Under the pieces are notes generated by a model. The model had not been told where the DNA came from, ran no database searches, and was given only the letters and a program-made list of their open reading frames with translations. The position numbers and the translations under genes were made by a program. From Siphonodentalium dalli (taxonomy: Eukaryota > Mollusca > Scaphopoda > Gadilida > Siphonodentaliidae), in assembly GCA_032622095.1 (NCBI GenBank), contig CP136065.1, positions 242,831,530 through 242,895,529 on the forward strand: a stretch of 64,000 nt of DNA, written 5' to 3'. Of this stretch, positions 44,951-57,137 are shown piece after piece; the first letter of the stretch is position 1, and every line of letters begins with the position of its first letter.

Positions 44951-45405
44951 ATGTGTTGGCTCCCGATCGCCTGAACCGTGTTGCACTCCACAATAGAGAC
45001 TGGCACATGTTCACTGTACCCCTACCCTATTTGAAGTCTTGTCCACACCATGCACTGAAGGGATTATGATCACAACATCAACATTGTTGTGGCCGAATGG
45101 CTATTATATCCGACACTATATGATATTTGTTAGGCTGTGTTGGTGTCCGAGAGCCTGTGACACTTTACAAAGAGCGACTGGCAAATAAAAAAAATATGCA
45201 ATTTTAACTGTTTTTGTGACCATATACGCTATTTTAAGTCATGAAAACACCACGAGCTGAATTTAACTGAGGCTGTGGACATATAGTAGTTCTATCAGGA
45301 GGTAAACAATTTTATATGTGAGTGAGAGAATGTATGGGAAAAGTGAGGATGTAATCTAGTTGGAGCTGATTGTGATTGGATACAACATAATTTCGCTGGG
45401 GCTGA

Positions 45406-45741
45406 TCTAATATATATTTTGGGACTTCTGTCTGTGTGTTAGCTATGGCCGGGAAAACTGCCAGACGGATTTTGACGAAATTTGATAGATAGGTGTAATT
45501 TTGTCCAGGGAGTGTTTTGGACGGGTCAAATTGGGACCCCGACCTGACCTTCAAAAAGGTAATTTCAAGGTCAAAACGGGACGGATTTAGAGGTACTTTT
45601 GTCCGGGGAGTGTTTTGGACGGGTCAAATCGTGACCCCGACATGATATTGACCTTCAAAATGGTCAATTCAAGGTCAAATCGCGCATTTCGCCGGAAAGC
45701 AGAGGGGAAACAGCCCGGACGAAGTCGGGTCCACCAGCTAG
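45406..45741 (+). mobile_element. Short non-autonomous Helitron
   Basis: 5' end TCTAATATATATTTTGGGAC, 3' end CTAG at 45738-45741, preceded by a hairpin (GCCCGGACGAAGTCGGGT) with its base ~8 bases upstream. It is inserted between A (45405) and T (45742) with no target duplication. TC start, CTRR end, 3' hairpin and an A^T target are the Helitron criteria. The interior has an ~85-bp duplication ('ggagtgttttggacgggtc' twice) and 'gccgggaaaactgcc'. No Rep/helicase. Confidence 0.88.
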
Positions 45742-46203
45742 TTGGATATAAAGATATACAGATACTATTGTTTACGTCATTGATGCGCCCGTCGCCATAT
45801 AAGATTTCAGACCATCTGATGTGGGTCATTTTCGCGCTCAGGGTTTCAATGCTTTTCACAAACTTTGCACAAATGACAGCGTCATGAAAATCTCTTTGTT
45901 TTCGAGATAAATGTTTGAACCGCGTGAAATATTTTAATATTTTCACGATGACGGAATTGCTGTGATCCGCACTGCACCAAAGAGTATTTTCTCATAAAAT
46001 AACATTGGGTATGTCGCATAGAAGTTCCATCCCATATAGAACCATTGCATTCAGGACATTCAAATAAGTAACGATGTGATGTTTCTATTTTGCCAAAATG
46101 ACGGGGAGAGGGGGCGTTTTAATGATATTACTCAATAGGTCATAATTCAAACTATACTGCATTTCAATCTTAAGCGAGTATACTTGTGATATGCGACACT
46201 TAC

Positions 46204-46486
46204 TGTGGTACAATGGTAAGTAAAATGTGTTGTTGATGTAGTTGTTGTTGCTGTAACTTGGGGGTTTGGAAGCCCGAACACGTCGTTTATCACTTAAGCA
46301 GTGTCCCCGTGCAAAATTTGGGTGGGTATCGTTCATCATCGATTTGACAATAACCACCACATCATTTTCGTGAACAATATATATTTCTTCTTCACCACAA
46401 AAGTTGGTTTTAGCTTGTTCTATACCGTGGGTAGGGGTATCTCGAAAACTAGAACTCTTTTTCGATTTGACCGCTGCACTATTCAT
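46204..46486 (-). other. Candidate first coding exon, unknown protein
   Basis: On the minus strand an ATG in good context (AAAAATGAA) opens MNSAAVKSKKSSSFRDTPTH; further on it reads NDVVVIVKSMMNDTHPNFAR. The block of ~94 codons ends at a canonical donor (CCACA|GTAAGTG, exon end 46204). Composition is diverse and hydrophilic, then Asn-rich. No domain recognised. It lies just outside the 4.07-kb element. Confidence 0.35.
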
Positions 46487-46551
46487 TTTTCAAATTGATA
46501 GCCGGAGATCAAATAACATAGTCCTCGACGGGTCCCAAGTACAAGAATTGA

Positions 46552-46600
46552 CCCACCCCAATAGTACTTAATCCTATAGAATTAAGTACTGTTGGGGTGG
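46552..46600. repeat. Terminal stem-loop of the 4.07-kb element
   Basis: CCACCCCAATAGTACTTAAT and its complement around a short 'cctatag' loop. The same hairpin is at the other end (~50532-50581), and a diverged one is at ~22800-22855. Confidence 0.8.
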
Positions 46601-47990
46601 GGTAAATATTTGTTTCTATATTAGGTGCAGTAAATTTAATCCAACCTTCTGTGTTATAAACTTATGGTACCTCGTCGTTTATACGGGGGGGGGGGTACAG
46701 ATGGAAATATAGAAACGATTCCAACCAAAATTGTTTTAGTACAGTGCATTTTAATACATGTATGATCAGGGGGGGGGGGGTCAGGAAAAAAGGTTCGGAT
46801 ACAATGTGGAAATTTTGTGTTTTTCCGTTTTGGGGACCCACCACCCCGGGAGCGTAAGTTTTTTCCACCCAGGTCTGGGACACCCACACCCAAAATTGAT
46901 GAAAATCTTGTAAATTCTAGTAAATAATGTGTTGTTGGCAGGGTACGGGTCTCTCATTGTGTCTGCACTGGAACTGAGAGAACACTGATCACGTACACCC
47001 ACAAAAAATAAACAAACAAAGCACATGGCTGAAAATTATGCCAACAAAAACCAGTGTCAAAACCTTTAAAAACCCAAAGATTTATGGTTATAAAGGTAAA
47101 ATACCCACTTTAACAGAATAGTTGTGTACCTTATTAGCAATAGGTTGAAATATGTGCATGTGTAAAGTAAAAACACCATCAATTTGATTAAATAGACACA
47201 GTTCCAGTCCTCTCCATGTGGGAAATCACTGGTGAGCAATGGGGGGGGGGGTGCTCCCCTTAAAATAATTCTAGGCGAGTGGCGAGTAGCTCTCCTACAA
47301 ATATACTGTCGAGGCGAGTAGTATCCCATCAGGAGATGCCAAAGGCATCTCCCGAAGGCCTGAGGGGGTACGGGAGGGGGCTGCAGGTCTCTTATTAATA
47401 AGTTTAAAAAGCCATGATAAACTATGAGAAAAGATGAGAATGGATTTTTTTTTTATTGCAATTTTGTTCCTCGACCAAAACCGGACCCACCCCATGGTTT
47501 CAACTGTTAAAGGGACAAAAAAATTAAATATAGAGCCCTCACATGATGTTTTTAAATGCCTAAATATTAGTTTATGGGAGGCCATTTTCACAATTACGAT
47601 TAATTGCGCTTAAGCGCAATTAGTTGGATACAAATGTAATTCAATTGCACTTAAGCACGTTAAAAAATAACTGTTATTTCAATTGCACTTAAGCGCAATT
47701 ATTGATAACCATAAACAAAACTCTCTTAATAGTTCATGTAGTGCATGCATGTGAGAAAAAATACCAAACACGGAATTAATTGCATGATTTGCATCATAAT
47801 TTTTTGTGTGGGTATAAACTACACAGACCCTTCATATAAACAACATAATAACAGAAAGGGGGAAATTGGTGAATTTTGTTAAATAAGTTTGGGAAAATAT
47901 GGTTAACTCATCAATTTATGGATTTCCGGGATGTATATAAAGAATTCAAATTCACAAGTCCTCCAAATGTCATGTTTATTTTGTCGACAA

Positions 47991-48804
47991 TATGTGAGGT
48001 AATGGACACATAGATATATATAGGTACAAGTCTTTATTACGTCGTGAATAAGATACAAGCAGTGTATACAAATGTGACAATCGATGATGCTAGTGTTAGA
48101 ATAGTCGAGCCTCTACGTATTAGAGGCTCGGAAGTGGAACAGGGAAAGCATGATATCTTGGGGAATTGTATTTACTTATATACCATTTGGGTGAATACAT
48201 AATGAGGTGTTTGGTAATACACATCGGGATTGGTCCCGCTGTTATGTTAATTTCCTATATGACCATATTTGGGGAGCCTTCTTCATTGTGTGTAGGTCTT
48301 GGTAGGGAGTAAGACGTGTGAGGTTTCTTTCCTTAAGGAACCGAACACGGATATTATTCGAGTTTGGGGTATATATGTCCTAGTTATGTCACGGCACCAT
48401 TAATACTATGTGAGGTAATGGACACATATATATATATAGGTACAAGTCTTTATTACGTCGTGAATAAGATACAAGCAGTGTATACAAATGTGACAATCGA
48501 TGATGCTAGTGTTAGAATAGTCGAGCCTCTACGTATTAGAGGCTCGGAAGTGGAACAGGGAAAGCATGATATCTTGGGGAATTGTATTTACTTATATACC
48601 ATTTGGGTGAATACATAATGAGGTGTTTGGTAATACACATCGGGATTGGTCCCGCTGTTATGTTAATTTCCTATGACCATATTTGGGGAGCCTTCTTCAC
48701 TGTGTGTAGGTCTTGGTAGGGAGTAAGACGTGTGAGGTTTCTTTCCTTAAGGAACCGAACACGGATATTCGAGTTTGGGGTATATATGTCCTAGTTATGT
48801 CACA
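47991..48804 (+). repeat. 416-bp tandem duplication in element centre
   Basis: 'tatgtgaggtaatggacac' through 'gtcctagttatgtcac' occurs at 47991-48393 and 48407-48804, with only a few indels. A short hairpin 'gagcctctacgtattagaggctc' is in each copy. Confidence 0.92.
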
Positions 48805-48879
48805 GTATTCACTTTTCAGAACAGAAAACCATTACGAAATTGTCTCCTTATCTCTTTTTCTTTATTCGAAATTTTCTAT

Positions 48880-49420
48880 ATTTAGGTCAAATAAAGGGTG
48901 TTGTAGGGTGGCCTTAAGGAACTATTTCCACACACCCCTTTTATCACACCTCGATCCAAAATGGCCGCCGTTCAGAGGGTTTCAAATAGGACAGCACTAT
49001 CATTCCTCGGCCCCGTGACTGATTTAGGTAAAATGAAGGGGGTTGTAGTATGGCCCACAAGCGGATCTAAAAATTCACACCGGCTCAAAATGGCCGCCGT
49101 CCAGAGGGATTCAATTGGGGCAGCCATGCCATTTCTCGCCCCCTTGACCGATTTAGGTCAAATAAACGGTGTTGTGGGGGGTGGCACGGCACACAAGTCA
49201 TTCTAAATATCCACCCACCCCAATTCATTTCTCCACCCTTGACCGATTTAGGTTATATAAAAGGTGATGTAGGGTGCCCCCGGGCCCCAAGCCAGTCTAA
49301 ATATTCACCTCTTTCACATCACCCGATTCAAAGTTGCCACCGCCCAGAGGCGATTAAATATAGAGCACCAATGCCACTTCTCGAGTCCTCGACCGATTTA
49401 AGTCTATATATAGGCCCACC
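48880..49420 (+). repeat. 'gaccgatttaggtcaaata' satellite in element centre
   Basis: Four to five units of ~90-130 bp, anchors near 48890, 49018, 49146, 49239 and 49391, with 'ccaaaatggccgccgt' and 'agagggattcaattggggc'. Same family as 43600-44950. Confidence 0.85.
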
Positions 49421-50939
49421 ATATGAGGGAAGCAAACCCCCAGTAACCCCAAGATCCCTTTCATGACCATGAAAATGGTAAACATGTAGATCTGTGCAGG
49501 ATATATGTCTCTTTTATAAAATACACTAGCTCTCTTGGATGGAGACACAAATTCTTGGGGACAGGGATGCACGCTATAGCCTTATACAAGTGAGGAGGGC
49601 TCTATATTTAATTTTTTTGTCCCTTTAACAGTTGAAACCATGGGGTGGGTCCGGTTTTGGTCGAGGAACAAAATTGCAATGAAAAAAAAAATCCATTCTC
49701 ATCTTTTCTCATAGTTTATCATGGCTTTTTAAACTTATTAATAAGAGACCTGCAGCCCCCCCCCCCTCCCGTACCCCCTCAGGCCTTCGGGGGATGCCTT
49801 TGGCATCTCCTGCTGGGATACTACTCGCATCGACAGTATATTTGTAGGAAAGCTACTCGCCACTCGCCTAGAATTATTTTAAGGGGAGCACCCCCCCCCC
49901 ATTGCTCACCAGTGATTTCCCACATGGAGAGGACTGGAACTGTGTTTATTTAATCAAATTGATGGTGTTTTTACTTTACACATGCACATATTTTAACATA
50001 TTGCTAATAAGGGACACAACTATTCTGTTAAAGTGGGTATATTACCTTTATAACCATAAATCTTTGGGTTTTTAAAGGTTTTGACACTGGTTTTTGTTGG
50101 CATATTTTTCAGCCATGTGCTTTGTTTGTTTATTTTTTGTGGGTGTACGTGATCAGTGTTCTCTCAGTTCCAGTGCAGACACAATGAGAGACCCGTACCC
50201 TGCCAACAACACATTATTTACTAGAATTTACAAGATTTTCATCAATTTTGGGGGTGGGTGTCCCAGACCTGGGTGGAAAAAACTTACGCTCCCGGGGTGG
50301 TGGGTCCCCAAAACGGAAAAACAAAAAATTTCCACATTGTATCCGAAACTTTTTTCCTGACCCCTGATCATACATGTATTAAAATGCACTGTACTAAAAC
50401 AATTTTGGTTGGAATCGTTTCTATATTTCCATCTGTACCCCCCCCCCCGTATAAACGACGAGGTGCCATAAGTTTATAACACAGAAGGTTGGATTAAATT
50501 TACTGCACCTAATATAGAAACAAATATTTACCCCACCCCAACAGTACTTAATTCTATAGGATTAAGTACTATTGGGGTGGGTCAATTCTTGTACTGGGGA
50601 CCTGTATTTAGGGACGTGGCTAGAGTGTCTCCGTTCGGGGGGGGGGTCCACCTTGATGAATTTCCAACTGCAATTCCCCCTTGAATCAGAAGCAGACCAC
50701 ACAACACACAAGTCTTGCATAATTCCATTTACACCCCCCCCCCCCTCCCCTTGCACCTCAGTACTCATATGGACCTAATATATCCTAGATATTCATAAAC
50801 CATGGTTCTATATTCCAGGTATGAGAACATTAAGATATTCTCTAACCTGAAAAATTGCATAAATCCTAACATCTAGTGGTCTAACTCCAGACAAATGCAC
50901 ACGGCTACGGACAAGAGACCAGGGCACATCGGGCTGACC

Positions 50940-51480
50940 ATGGCAAATTCTCCAACTGATGACCATTTCAGTCCACAGGTTTGACCAAATGTAGTAAAAT
51001 ATTGTTTTCCTAAACTAATTACCAGTTTTTTATTGGCAACGGGGAAAGGACAATGACACACCGGGACGACCATGGTTCGGCGCGGACCCCCGGTGTGCGA
51101 ATTTTTTTTAATCTGAACAAGAAAATCGCAAAATCCTAGCATCTAGACTAGCCTCAAGGCTTCCTAGAATTGGAAATTTCAAACCTGACACCCCCACTTA
51201 GGTTGGAAAATTTCCAACTGATGACAATTCCAATGACAATGTTGACCAAATGTATGACAATATTGTTTTCTCAAATTAACTAGCAGTTCTGACTGGCCAC
51301 GGGGGAGAGACCAGGACACAAGCTTTTCAAGTGTTGGAAATTTCCAACATGTCACCCCCACCCCTAAGGTTGGAAAATTTCCAACTGATGACCATTTCAG
51401 TCCAAAAGTTTGACCAAAAATAGGAAAATATGCAAATATTGGTCCAAAAACAATTAATTCCCCCCAATAAATTGTTTGAA
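50940..51480 (+). repeat. Tandem repeats with TTTCCAACTGATGACCATTT
   Basis: 'tccaactgatgac(c/a)att' recurs near 50951, 51212 and 51377, with 'gtttgaccaaatgta' and 'aatattgttttc'. Unit length varies (~165-260 bp). A G run and C run flank the region at 50637 and 50735. Confidence 0.75.
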
Positions 51481-51878
51481 AATCAAACTACAAGAACATT
51501 TTCAACCTATTGGTGTGAAATGTCCAACTATATACTGTTTTGGCAGGTATGAAATTTCCAACTGTTGACAATTTTGACCAAAGTTGGGGGGGGGGGGGTG
51601 AGACACCGCCTCCCCCAACCCCCACCCTGTCGCCACGTCTATGCCTGTGTTGAGAAATCCATGCTTTCGTAAATTACTTTGAACCCAGAAAGCACGTAAA
51701 CAGTGACATGTCGACAAACACACATATTAATTAACACAGCGGCATAAAACCCCAAAAACAGCGCACGATACAATTGGATTTTTGTCCAATCTGAGAAAGT
51801 AACAATTACAATGTGATGAATTGGCATTCTTCATGACCTTAGTACGTGACGCTGTCACACAAAGAGGACAGCGTTAAA

Positions 51879-51940
51879 ATGACGTCACAACTGATCGAGT
51901 GCCACAAAATCAGAAAATGAATCTCTGGAAAGATTTTACA
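51879..51940. repeat. ~60-bp direct repeat flanking the LINE, left
   Basis: 'aaatgacgtcacaactgat', 'cgagtgccacaaaatcag' and 'ggaaagatttta' match 52802-52861 at roughly 85%. Confidence 0.75.
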
Positions 51941-52800
51941 ATTCAAATTCAAATTGTTTATTTGGTATAGAATCCAATATTAGATTATTACCAACACATA
52001 TAAAGAACATAACAAAAGGACATTTACATCAATACATGTATACATTCAAGTACATAAAGTGAAATTGTAGGTTCTACAATAGAATAGAGGTTTGGTGGAT
52101 CTTACTGATATTAAGTACATGTTTGCCTATATTTTGTTATATTTTGATACCATCCCAATAGCAGGTTTCAGTTCGCAAGCTCATTCCTTTTTTTTATACA
52201 TTTTATAAACTCCCATCATACATATTTTCTTTATGGATGTGTCAACTTCATTTGGACTTAATATGAAAGTAACTTTTTCATCATCGCTGTAGTTATTAAA
52301 TTCAGGAATATTAGACTGAATTTTATCAAGCATTGTCTTCCTCTCAACTTTTAGGGGCTTACAGTCTATAATAAAATGCTTTTCATCCTCCACTCCATTC
52401 TTACAGATAGGACAAATTCGATCTTTTAGTTCAAGTTTTGATCTGCCCTTTTCAATTAATAACTGACTGTCACTAATCCTAATCTTAGTATACGTAGTTT
52501 TTACTTCATTATCTAAGTCAGCTAATAGGTAACTTTCACACTGATACAAATTTTTCAGTTTTCTATAAAACCTTAATTTGTTACCGTTGGGTTTATTCTC
52601 ATCGTTAAATAGTTGTTTTTTCCAGAACTCGGTAAATCTGATTTGTAATTTCTTTTCAACTTCTCTAGATTCTCCCCTGATAGTATAGTTATTACTATGT
52701 TTAACCGATTCACTACCTAAGTCTACTTTTTCCAATATTATTTTTATTTGATCACAAAAGCCCATCTCAAGTTTCTGATTTTCCAAATAAGCCAATGAAA
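51941..52800 (-). mobile_element. 5'-truncated LINE (non-LTR retrotransposon)
   Basis: The minus strand encodes the C-terminus of a reverse-transcriptase ORF (52181-52795) followed by a ~235-bp 3' UTR ending in AATTTGAATTTGAATT-type tail repeats at the 51941 side. Everything upstream (endonuclease, RT core) is missing, the usual result of aborted target-primed reverse transcription. ~60-bp direct repeats (51879-51940 and 52802-52861) lie immediately outside. Confidence 0.8.
52181..52795 (-). CDS. LINE reverse transcriptase C-terminus, truncated
   Basis: 204 codons, intact to its stop. After a charged region it shows KIRISDSQLLIEKGR, then RICPICKNGVEDEKHFIIDC, the C-x2-C...H-x4-C cysteine/histidine motif found after the polymerase domain in many LINE ORF2 proteins. 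It is preceded by an RFYRKLKNLYQCESYL stretch typical of the same region. No YxDD core is present because the copy is 5'-truncated, so it is inactive. The start Met is incidental. The absence of stops over 200 codons implies a young insertion. Confidence 0.8.
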   Translation of the reverse strand: MAYLENQKLEMGFCDQIKIILEKVDLGSESVKHSNNYTIRGESREVEKKLQIRFTEFWKKQLFNDENKPNGNKLRFYRKLKNLYQCESYLLADLDNEVKTTYTKIRISDSQLLIEKGRSKLELKDRICPICKNGVEDEKHFIIDCKPLKVERKTMLDKIQSNIPEFNNYSDDEKVTFILSPNEVDTSIKKICMMGVYKMYKKKE

Positions 52801-52801
52801 A

Positions 52802-52861
52802 AATGACGTCACAGCAGATCGAGTTTCACAAAATCAGAAAATAAGTCTGGAAGGATTTAAC
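52802..52861. repeat. ~60-bp direct repeat flanking the LINE, right
   Basis: 'aatgacgtcacagcagatc', 'gagtttcacaaaatcag' and 'ggaaggattta', partner of 51879-51940. Confidence 0.75.
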
Positions 52862-52942
52862 GTCAGAAGATGAAGCTGGACACACATTAGGCGGCGTCAC
52901 GAAACTGATTCTCTGACGGCGAAATTGCTATGGTTGAAACCG

Positions 52943-53035
52943 CGGGGGGGGGGGGGGGGGGTCATTCACCTTTTTCCATACAGTAGGCCGGGTGGGTGGG
53001 TAGGCCGCGAAAAAAGTAACTTTTTCCCAAGTGGT
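52943..53035. repeat. G-run block with 'aaagtaactttt'
   Basis: A long G run (~17) followed by 'cagtaggccgggtgggtgg'. A related block in reverse lies at ~53787-53895 (G run, 'cagcctactgtcatgtaac', 'cccacccccacccgg'). The stretch between (53036-53786) holds nothing I can name. Confidence 0.5.
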
Positions 53036-53929
53036 CACAATTGTTTCCTCTTACAACATTTCTGCAATGTAATTGCCTCAAAATGTTCAGCATCATTGTA
53101 TGGGCGTGTATGACACTTAGGGCAGTGCTTAGGGGGTAGTGGCATGGATATAGGCATGATGCTTCTCAGAAATCCATATTATGAACCAACTCTCAGGAAT
53201 TCGCCTTTTACATCCGATCACATTGCCATGTACCAATGCTACTGGTTCCAGATGGAAATGGACAGTTATGTAGCACATGAAAAAAGCTATTCATTTATAG
53301 CATTATTATTTACTCATTATACCTGATCAGACAGACATAATTAGAGGAAAAAACATGGAAATATCATCATGCCAGAAATTATTGAATCCTATTTAAAGCA
53401 ACACCCAGTGTTAAATCACTGTTAATTTTGATACAGTTTCCAAGTGATTACTGAAAATCAGTGGAAATTTGGGAAAATGTTCATATAACTTGTTTACAAG
53501 TCAATACTGACATGCATCAATTAGTCTACAAAAACAAACTGGACAATTAAATACTGGGTGTAGCTTTATACGAATTCTTATCTCAGACTGAAATTTATGT
53601 TTCATTCATTTTTTCATGTGGTTTTTCTCGATGTCGGAATGAGTTAGAAGAACCAGAAACGGAAATATGGTAACTGTAATACTGGCCATCAAGCTTAAAT
53701 GGTGTGACACTACATATACAGATTTGGAAGTAAAAAGGTGGTGGGTTTCCATGAAATTGGAAAAAATATTTTTTCCTTCAAATAGGGGGGGGGGGGGGGG
53801 TGTGGTACGTGGGTACCCAAGAGCCGGAAAATAAAGTTTTTTTCAGCCTACTGTCATGTAACTTTTTTTCGACCCCACCCCCACCCGGTTGAAACAGTAT
53901 TTTCGCTCCATAAAGTTGAGGTCGCTTGA

Positions 53930-54050
53930 AGTGTGATATTCCGAGGATTTCGAGAGTCCTATGGTCCGTTATTCCGAGGTTTCGATACCCAGAGTGTACA
54001 TTTGTCCGAGGGTTTGATAGTCCGATGGTTCAACAGTCCGAGGATTCGAT
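53930..54050 (+). repeat. Degenerate ATTCCGAGGATTTCGA minisatellite
   Basis: Loose repeats of 'tccgaggattcgatagtcc' with ~16-18-bp spacing. From 54051 to 55497 I see only AT-rich DNA, including a TATA microsatellite at ~55255-55290. Confidence 0.55.
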
Positions 54051-55497
54051 ATTGATTGTTCGCGTTTTGTGTGAATGAAACATCTAGAAACATTTTCGAG
54101 GAAAAGTATTAAAAAAACATCGTATTTCGCAATTTGGACATTGCTGAATCCGATTAGAGTGCATGTCAACCCGCTAAAAGAAGTAAATTGGTCAATTTCG
54201 TGAAATAAATTTGTGAAAATGTTGTCAAATCATCAGTTTTAATATGCAATACAAAAACTTGAGGAAATCAACATTGTGTCTCAAAATATGAGACTCAAAT
54301 GGCTGTAATTTGTGATCACATTTCCCGTAGGTACGGGTACCGGTATCATGCGTATACCGACGTTCAAATTTGGAGTCAGTTTCCGAAAAAATAGTAAAAT
54401 CAAGTGACATACTATGGCATAAACCAATGTAAGGCTGTTTTTCAACACTGAAGTATTGTGGGATGAACGTTCAAATAGTTTTAGCCAACACATTAAAACA
54501 CCTCAAAACCTTCTAGAATGGACCAAAATGTTTCAAAATGGCATTCTTGGAAATAAGTGAAGACTAATTAGGATTCAAACGACTATAAGTAGATCTTCAA
54601 AAATGATTTGTTAATGCCTTTATAATTTGTTCAATCTTAAAAGGTAATAAGAAAGACAGGGCATGTGAATATTCATTTATTGACTTACATGACCTGAAAT
54701 ATTGGACTTCGTCATCCGAGTTCTGTGTCAGACAAGTCTATGCATACAGTGGAATACACATTTTGTTTGAGAATAACTGTTTCTTCTTTATCATAGATGC
54801 ACAAATTAATCATTTGTTTGTATATAATCTGGTGAGGAAATTATTAAAACACTGGAAAAGCCCTTCGTTTAGGTTTAGTTTATTTTGTTAAATAATTGAC
54901 CATAAAATACGGAATTTGGCTCATTCGGAGAAATTGAGGCTCCGAAATCAGATAAACTCTAGTTTTTGAAAGTACAAAACTCGAAAAATACTTAACGAAA
55001 TTGGCATGGTTGTCAGTTCTGGAATCAGGAAAGTAGACTTATAGACATGGCAAGCGTATGACGTGTGAGTTTGAATTATTTTGTATATATTATTATCCCG
55101 GTAAATCCATAAATTGATAATTTGACCAAATGTCCCTAAATTTATTTCACGAGTTTGATCGGTACTATTTTCACACAAACTGACTACGAAAATGTGTTTG
55201 GGTTGTAGGAAAAATTTACCACTACTAACAGCTATTCGCATTTCTTATCAGTACCGTATATATAGTATATATATAATATAATATATATTATGCGAAAGGT
55301 ACCCATATCCCGTAACTTCGATCACATAACACATACTAACTTATAACTATCACTATCAAATTCGTCTCCATGTATTCGTATTTCGTAGAGTAATTTGGCG
55401 AAACCTAACTCCCAATTAATACTAACAATCATAGGCCTATATATACAATTGTGACGCTAGCATACGAATCAAACATATAAGTTGATGAATTTTCTTC

Positions 55498-56968
55498 AAC
55501 TCAAGTCAGGGGGGGGGGGCGTAAAAAAGTTGCGAGACATGGGGGTGTTTTTTTTACATTGCCATTTTTTTTACACCCACCCACCCTTTCTTGCATTTTT
55601 TTTCATAAAATTTTAGACACCCACCCCAAAACCCGAAAGCTTTGTTGGTCCCCTCTGTAAAAACGACCAACCGCTCTATATTGGTCCCTTCTTTGAAAGA
55701 CCAAATTAAATGTTACTTCCGGTTTACAAACATGTGCAAGACAAATATTTTCTTAGCTGATAATTATGCGATAATCAGCAGTAATCAGCGATAATCTCAA
55801 CTAAATTGAACTCTAAGCAATCAACAAAGGTAGAATATGATGTGATTATATTGGTAAATTTATAACCCAGACTAGTCATCTGTGTGAGTAGATGAACAAT
55901 ATGTTGAATCAGGGCCCTGGAATGACAACAAAAAATAACTAGGGCGAGTGTTAGGGCCTATAATAGAATAATAAATTACACAAAATTAAATTTATCTCTT
56001 TTTTTTCAGACATCAACCAGCATCAACTAGTAGGCCTAGAGCCTATAGTAATACAAAAAGGAAAATGTGCATATGAACCAGTGTACGAATTAGCTTTTAT
56101 GTATGCCTGCATGACCACCGACCCGACCTCGCATTACGACTTAGGACTATGCCTAAAATAATGTTTAACCTTTTGAGTTTGAACGCGGATGGTCAATTTA
56201 GTGCCAAATCCATATACACGGATGTGCACTTTAGTGACATGAAACCGTGGAGACGAGGTCACAGTAAGCGTAACGTCATTGTGTTGGTGTAGGGAAGATA
56301 AATCCAATTTGGTCTTCTGTTTACAGTATACCGGCTGTACTCTTGATTTACTATTTTATGTCTACCTGTGTCTACTATATATTATTAACTATACATTATT
56401 CTGACAAATTATGAGAATAATAAATTTTAGTATACAAACACTGATACATATACGTATTTCATACATTACACTCAACTATCTGTATGAGTAAAGAGACTGT
56501 CATGAAGTATAAGAATTATTGTAATATTCTGTCATGAGTTGTTAGCTGATATTGTCAGACTGCATTAAGTTCATCCTACCCTAGAGCTATCTGAAGTATT
56601 TTTTTTATTGAACTACACCGTGAACTAGACAATTTTCAATATAAAAACTGCCAAGCAAGCTGAAACAGACACAATTGATGCGCGCAAAAAAAATCAATGA
56701 AAATTTTGGGACCCACCCCCACAATATTCACTATTTTTCCATTTTATATCAACTTATGGGGGTAATTATAACAATATTGAATGTATTAGTGCTTCTCATA
56801 TTGCAACAAGCCACAACATATAAACAAATGTTTAAAACAGTTGAAAATATGTCAATAAAAAAAAATGCAAAAAATGTGGTCAAAAAATGTTTCCGGCCTC
56901 AAGTACCCACCCACCCCCCACCTAACGTCTCGTAAAAAAAATTCGGCCCCGCCCCCTGCTCAAGTAAC
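55498..56968. mobile_element. ~1.47-kb element with G/C-rich inverted ends
   Basis: The left end ('actcaagtcaggggg', G run, 'cgtaaaaaa', 'gcgagac') and the right end ('gtctcgtaaaaaa', 'ccccgccccctgctcaagt') are imperfect inverted repeats ~45 bp long. The interior is AT-rich with no coding. Ends too diverged for a superfamily call. Confidence 0.5.
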
Positions 56969-57137
56969 TTAAAATTTCACCTTCTCGTCGTCTCATTGAA
57001 AAGGTATATTAGTGGAGCCCACAATAACAGAAGAATCTTTCACTTCCGGATTAAAGCACCAAACTTCTAACATATATTGTCCACAATATCCCTGATCATA
57101 TTCCAGCTGGTTCCAGTTAAGTGGAACCCGTTAAATT

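Larger units (their letters stand above)
46531..50602. mobile_element. 4.07-kb element with ~1-kb inverted arms
   Basis: Left arm 46531-47542 and right arm 49590-50602 are inverted copies that are almost identical apart from homopolymer lengths and scattered substitutions. The outer ends read GGTCCCAAGTACAAGAATTG and its near-perfect complement. Just inside each end is a ~48-bp stem-loop ('caccccaatagtacttaat' with its complement, 46552-46600). Arms contain G-run and C-run homopolymers and 'gccaaaggcatctcc'. The ~2-kb centre carries a 416-bp tandem duplication and satellite units, with no transposase. No target duplication is obvious. Confidence 0.85.

Noticed and set aside
45587-45946. 119-codon minus frame as a gene
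   Set aside because: Half of it is the Helitron and its internal duplication; no domain is visible.
46654-47026. Frames repeated in both arms of the 4.07-kb element (also 50094-50360) as genes
   Set aside because: They are shared because the arms are inverted copies; they cross homopolymer runs whose lengths differ between arms, shifting frame.
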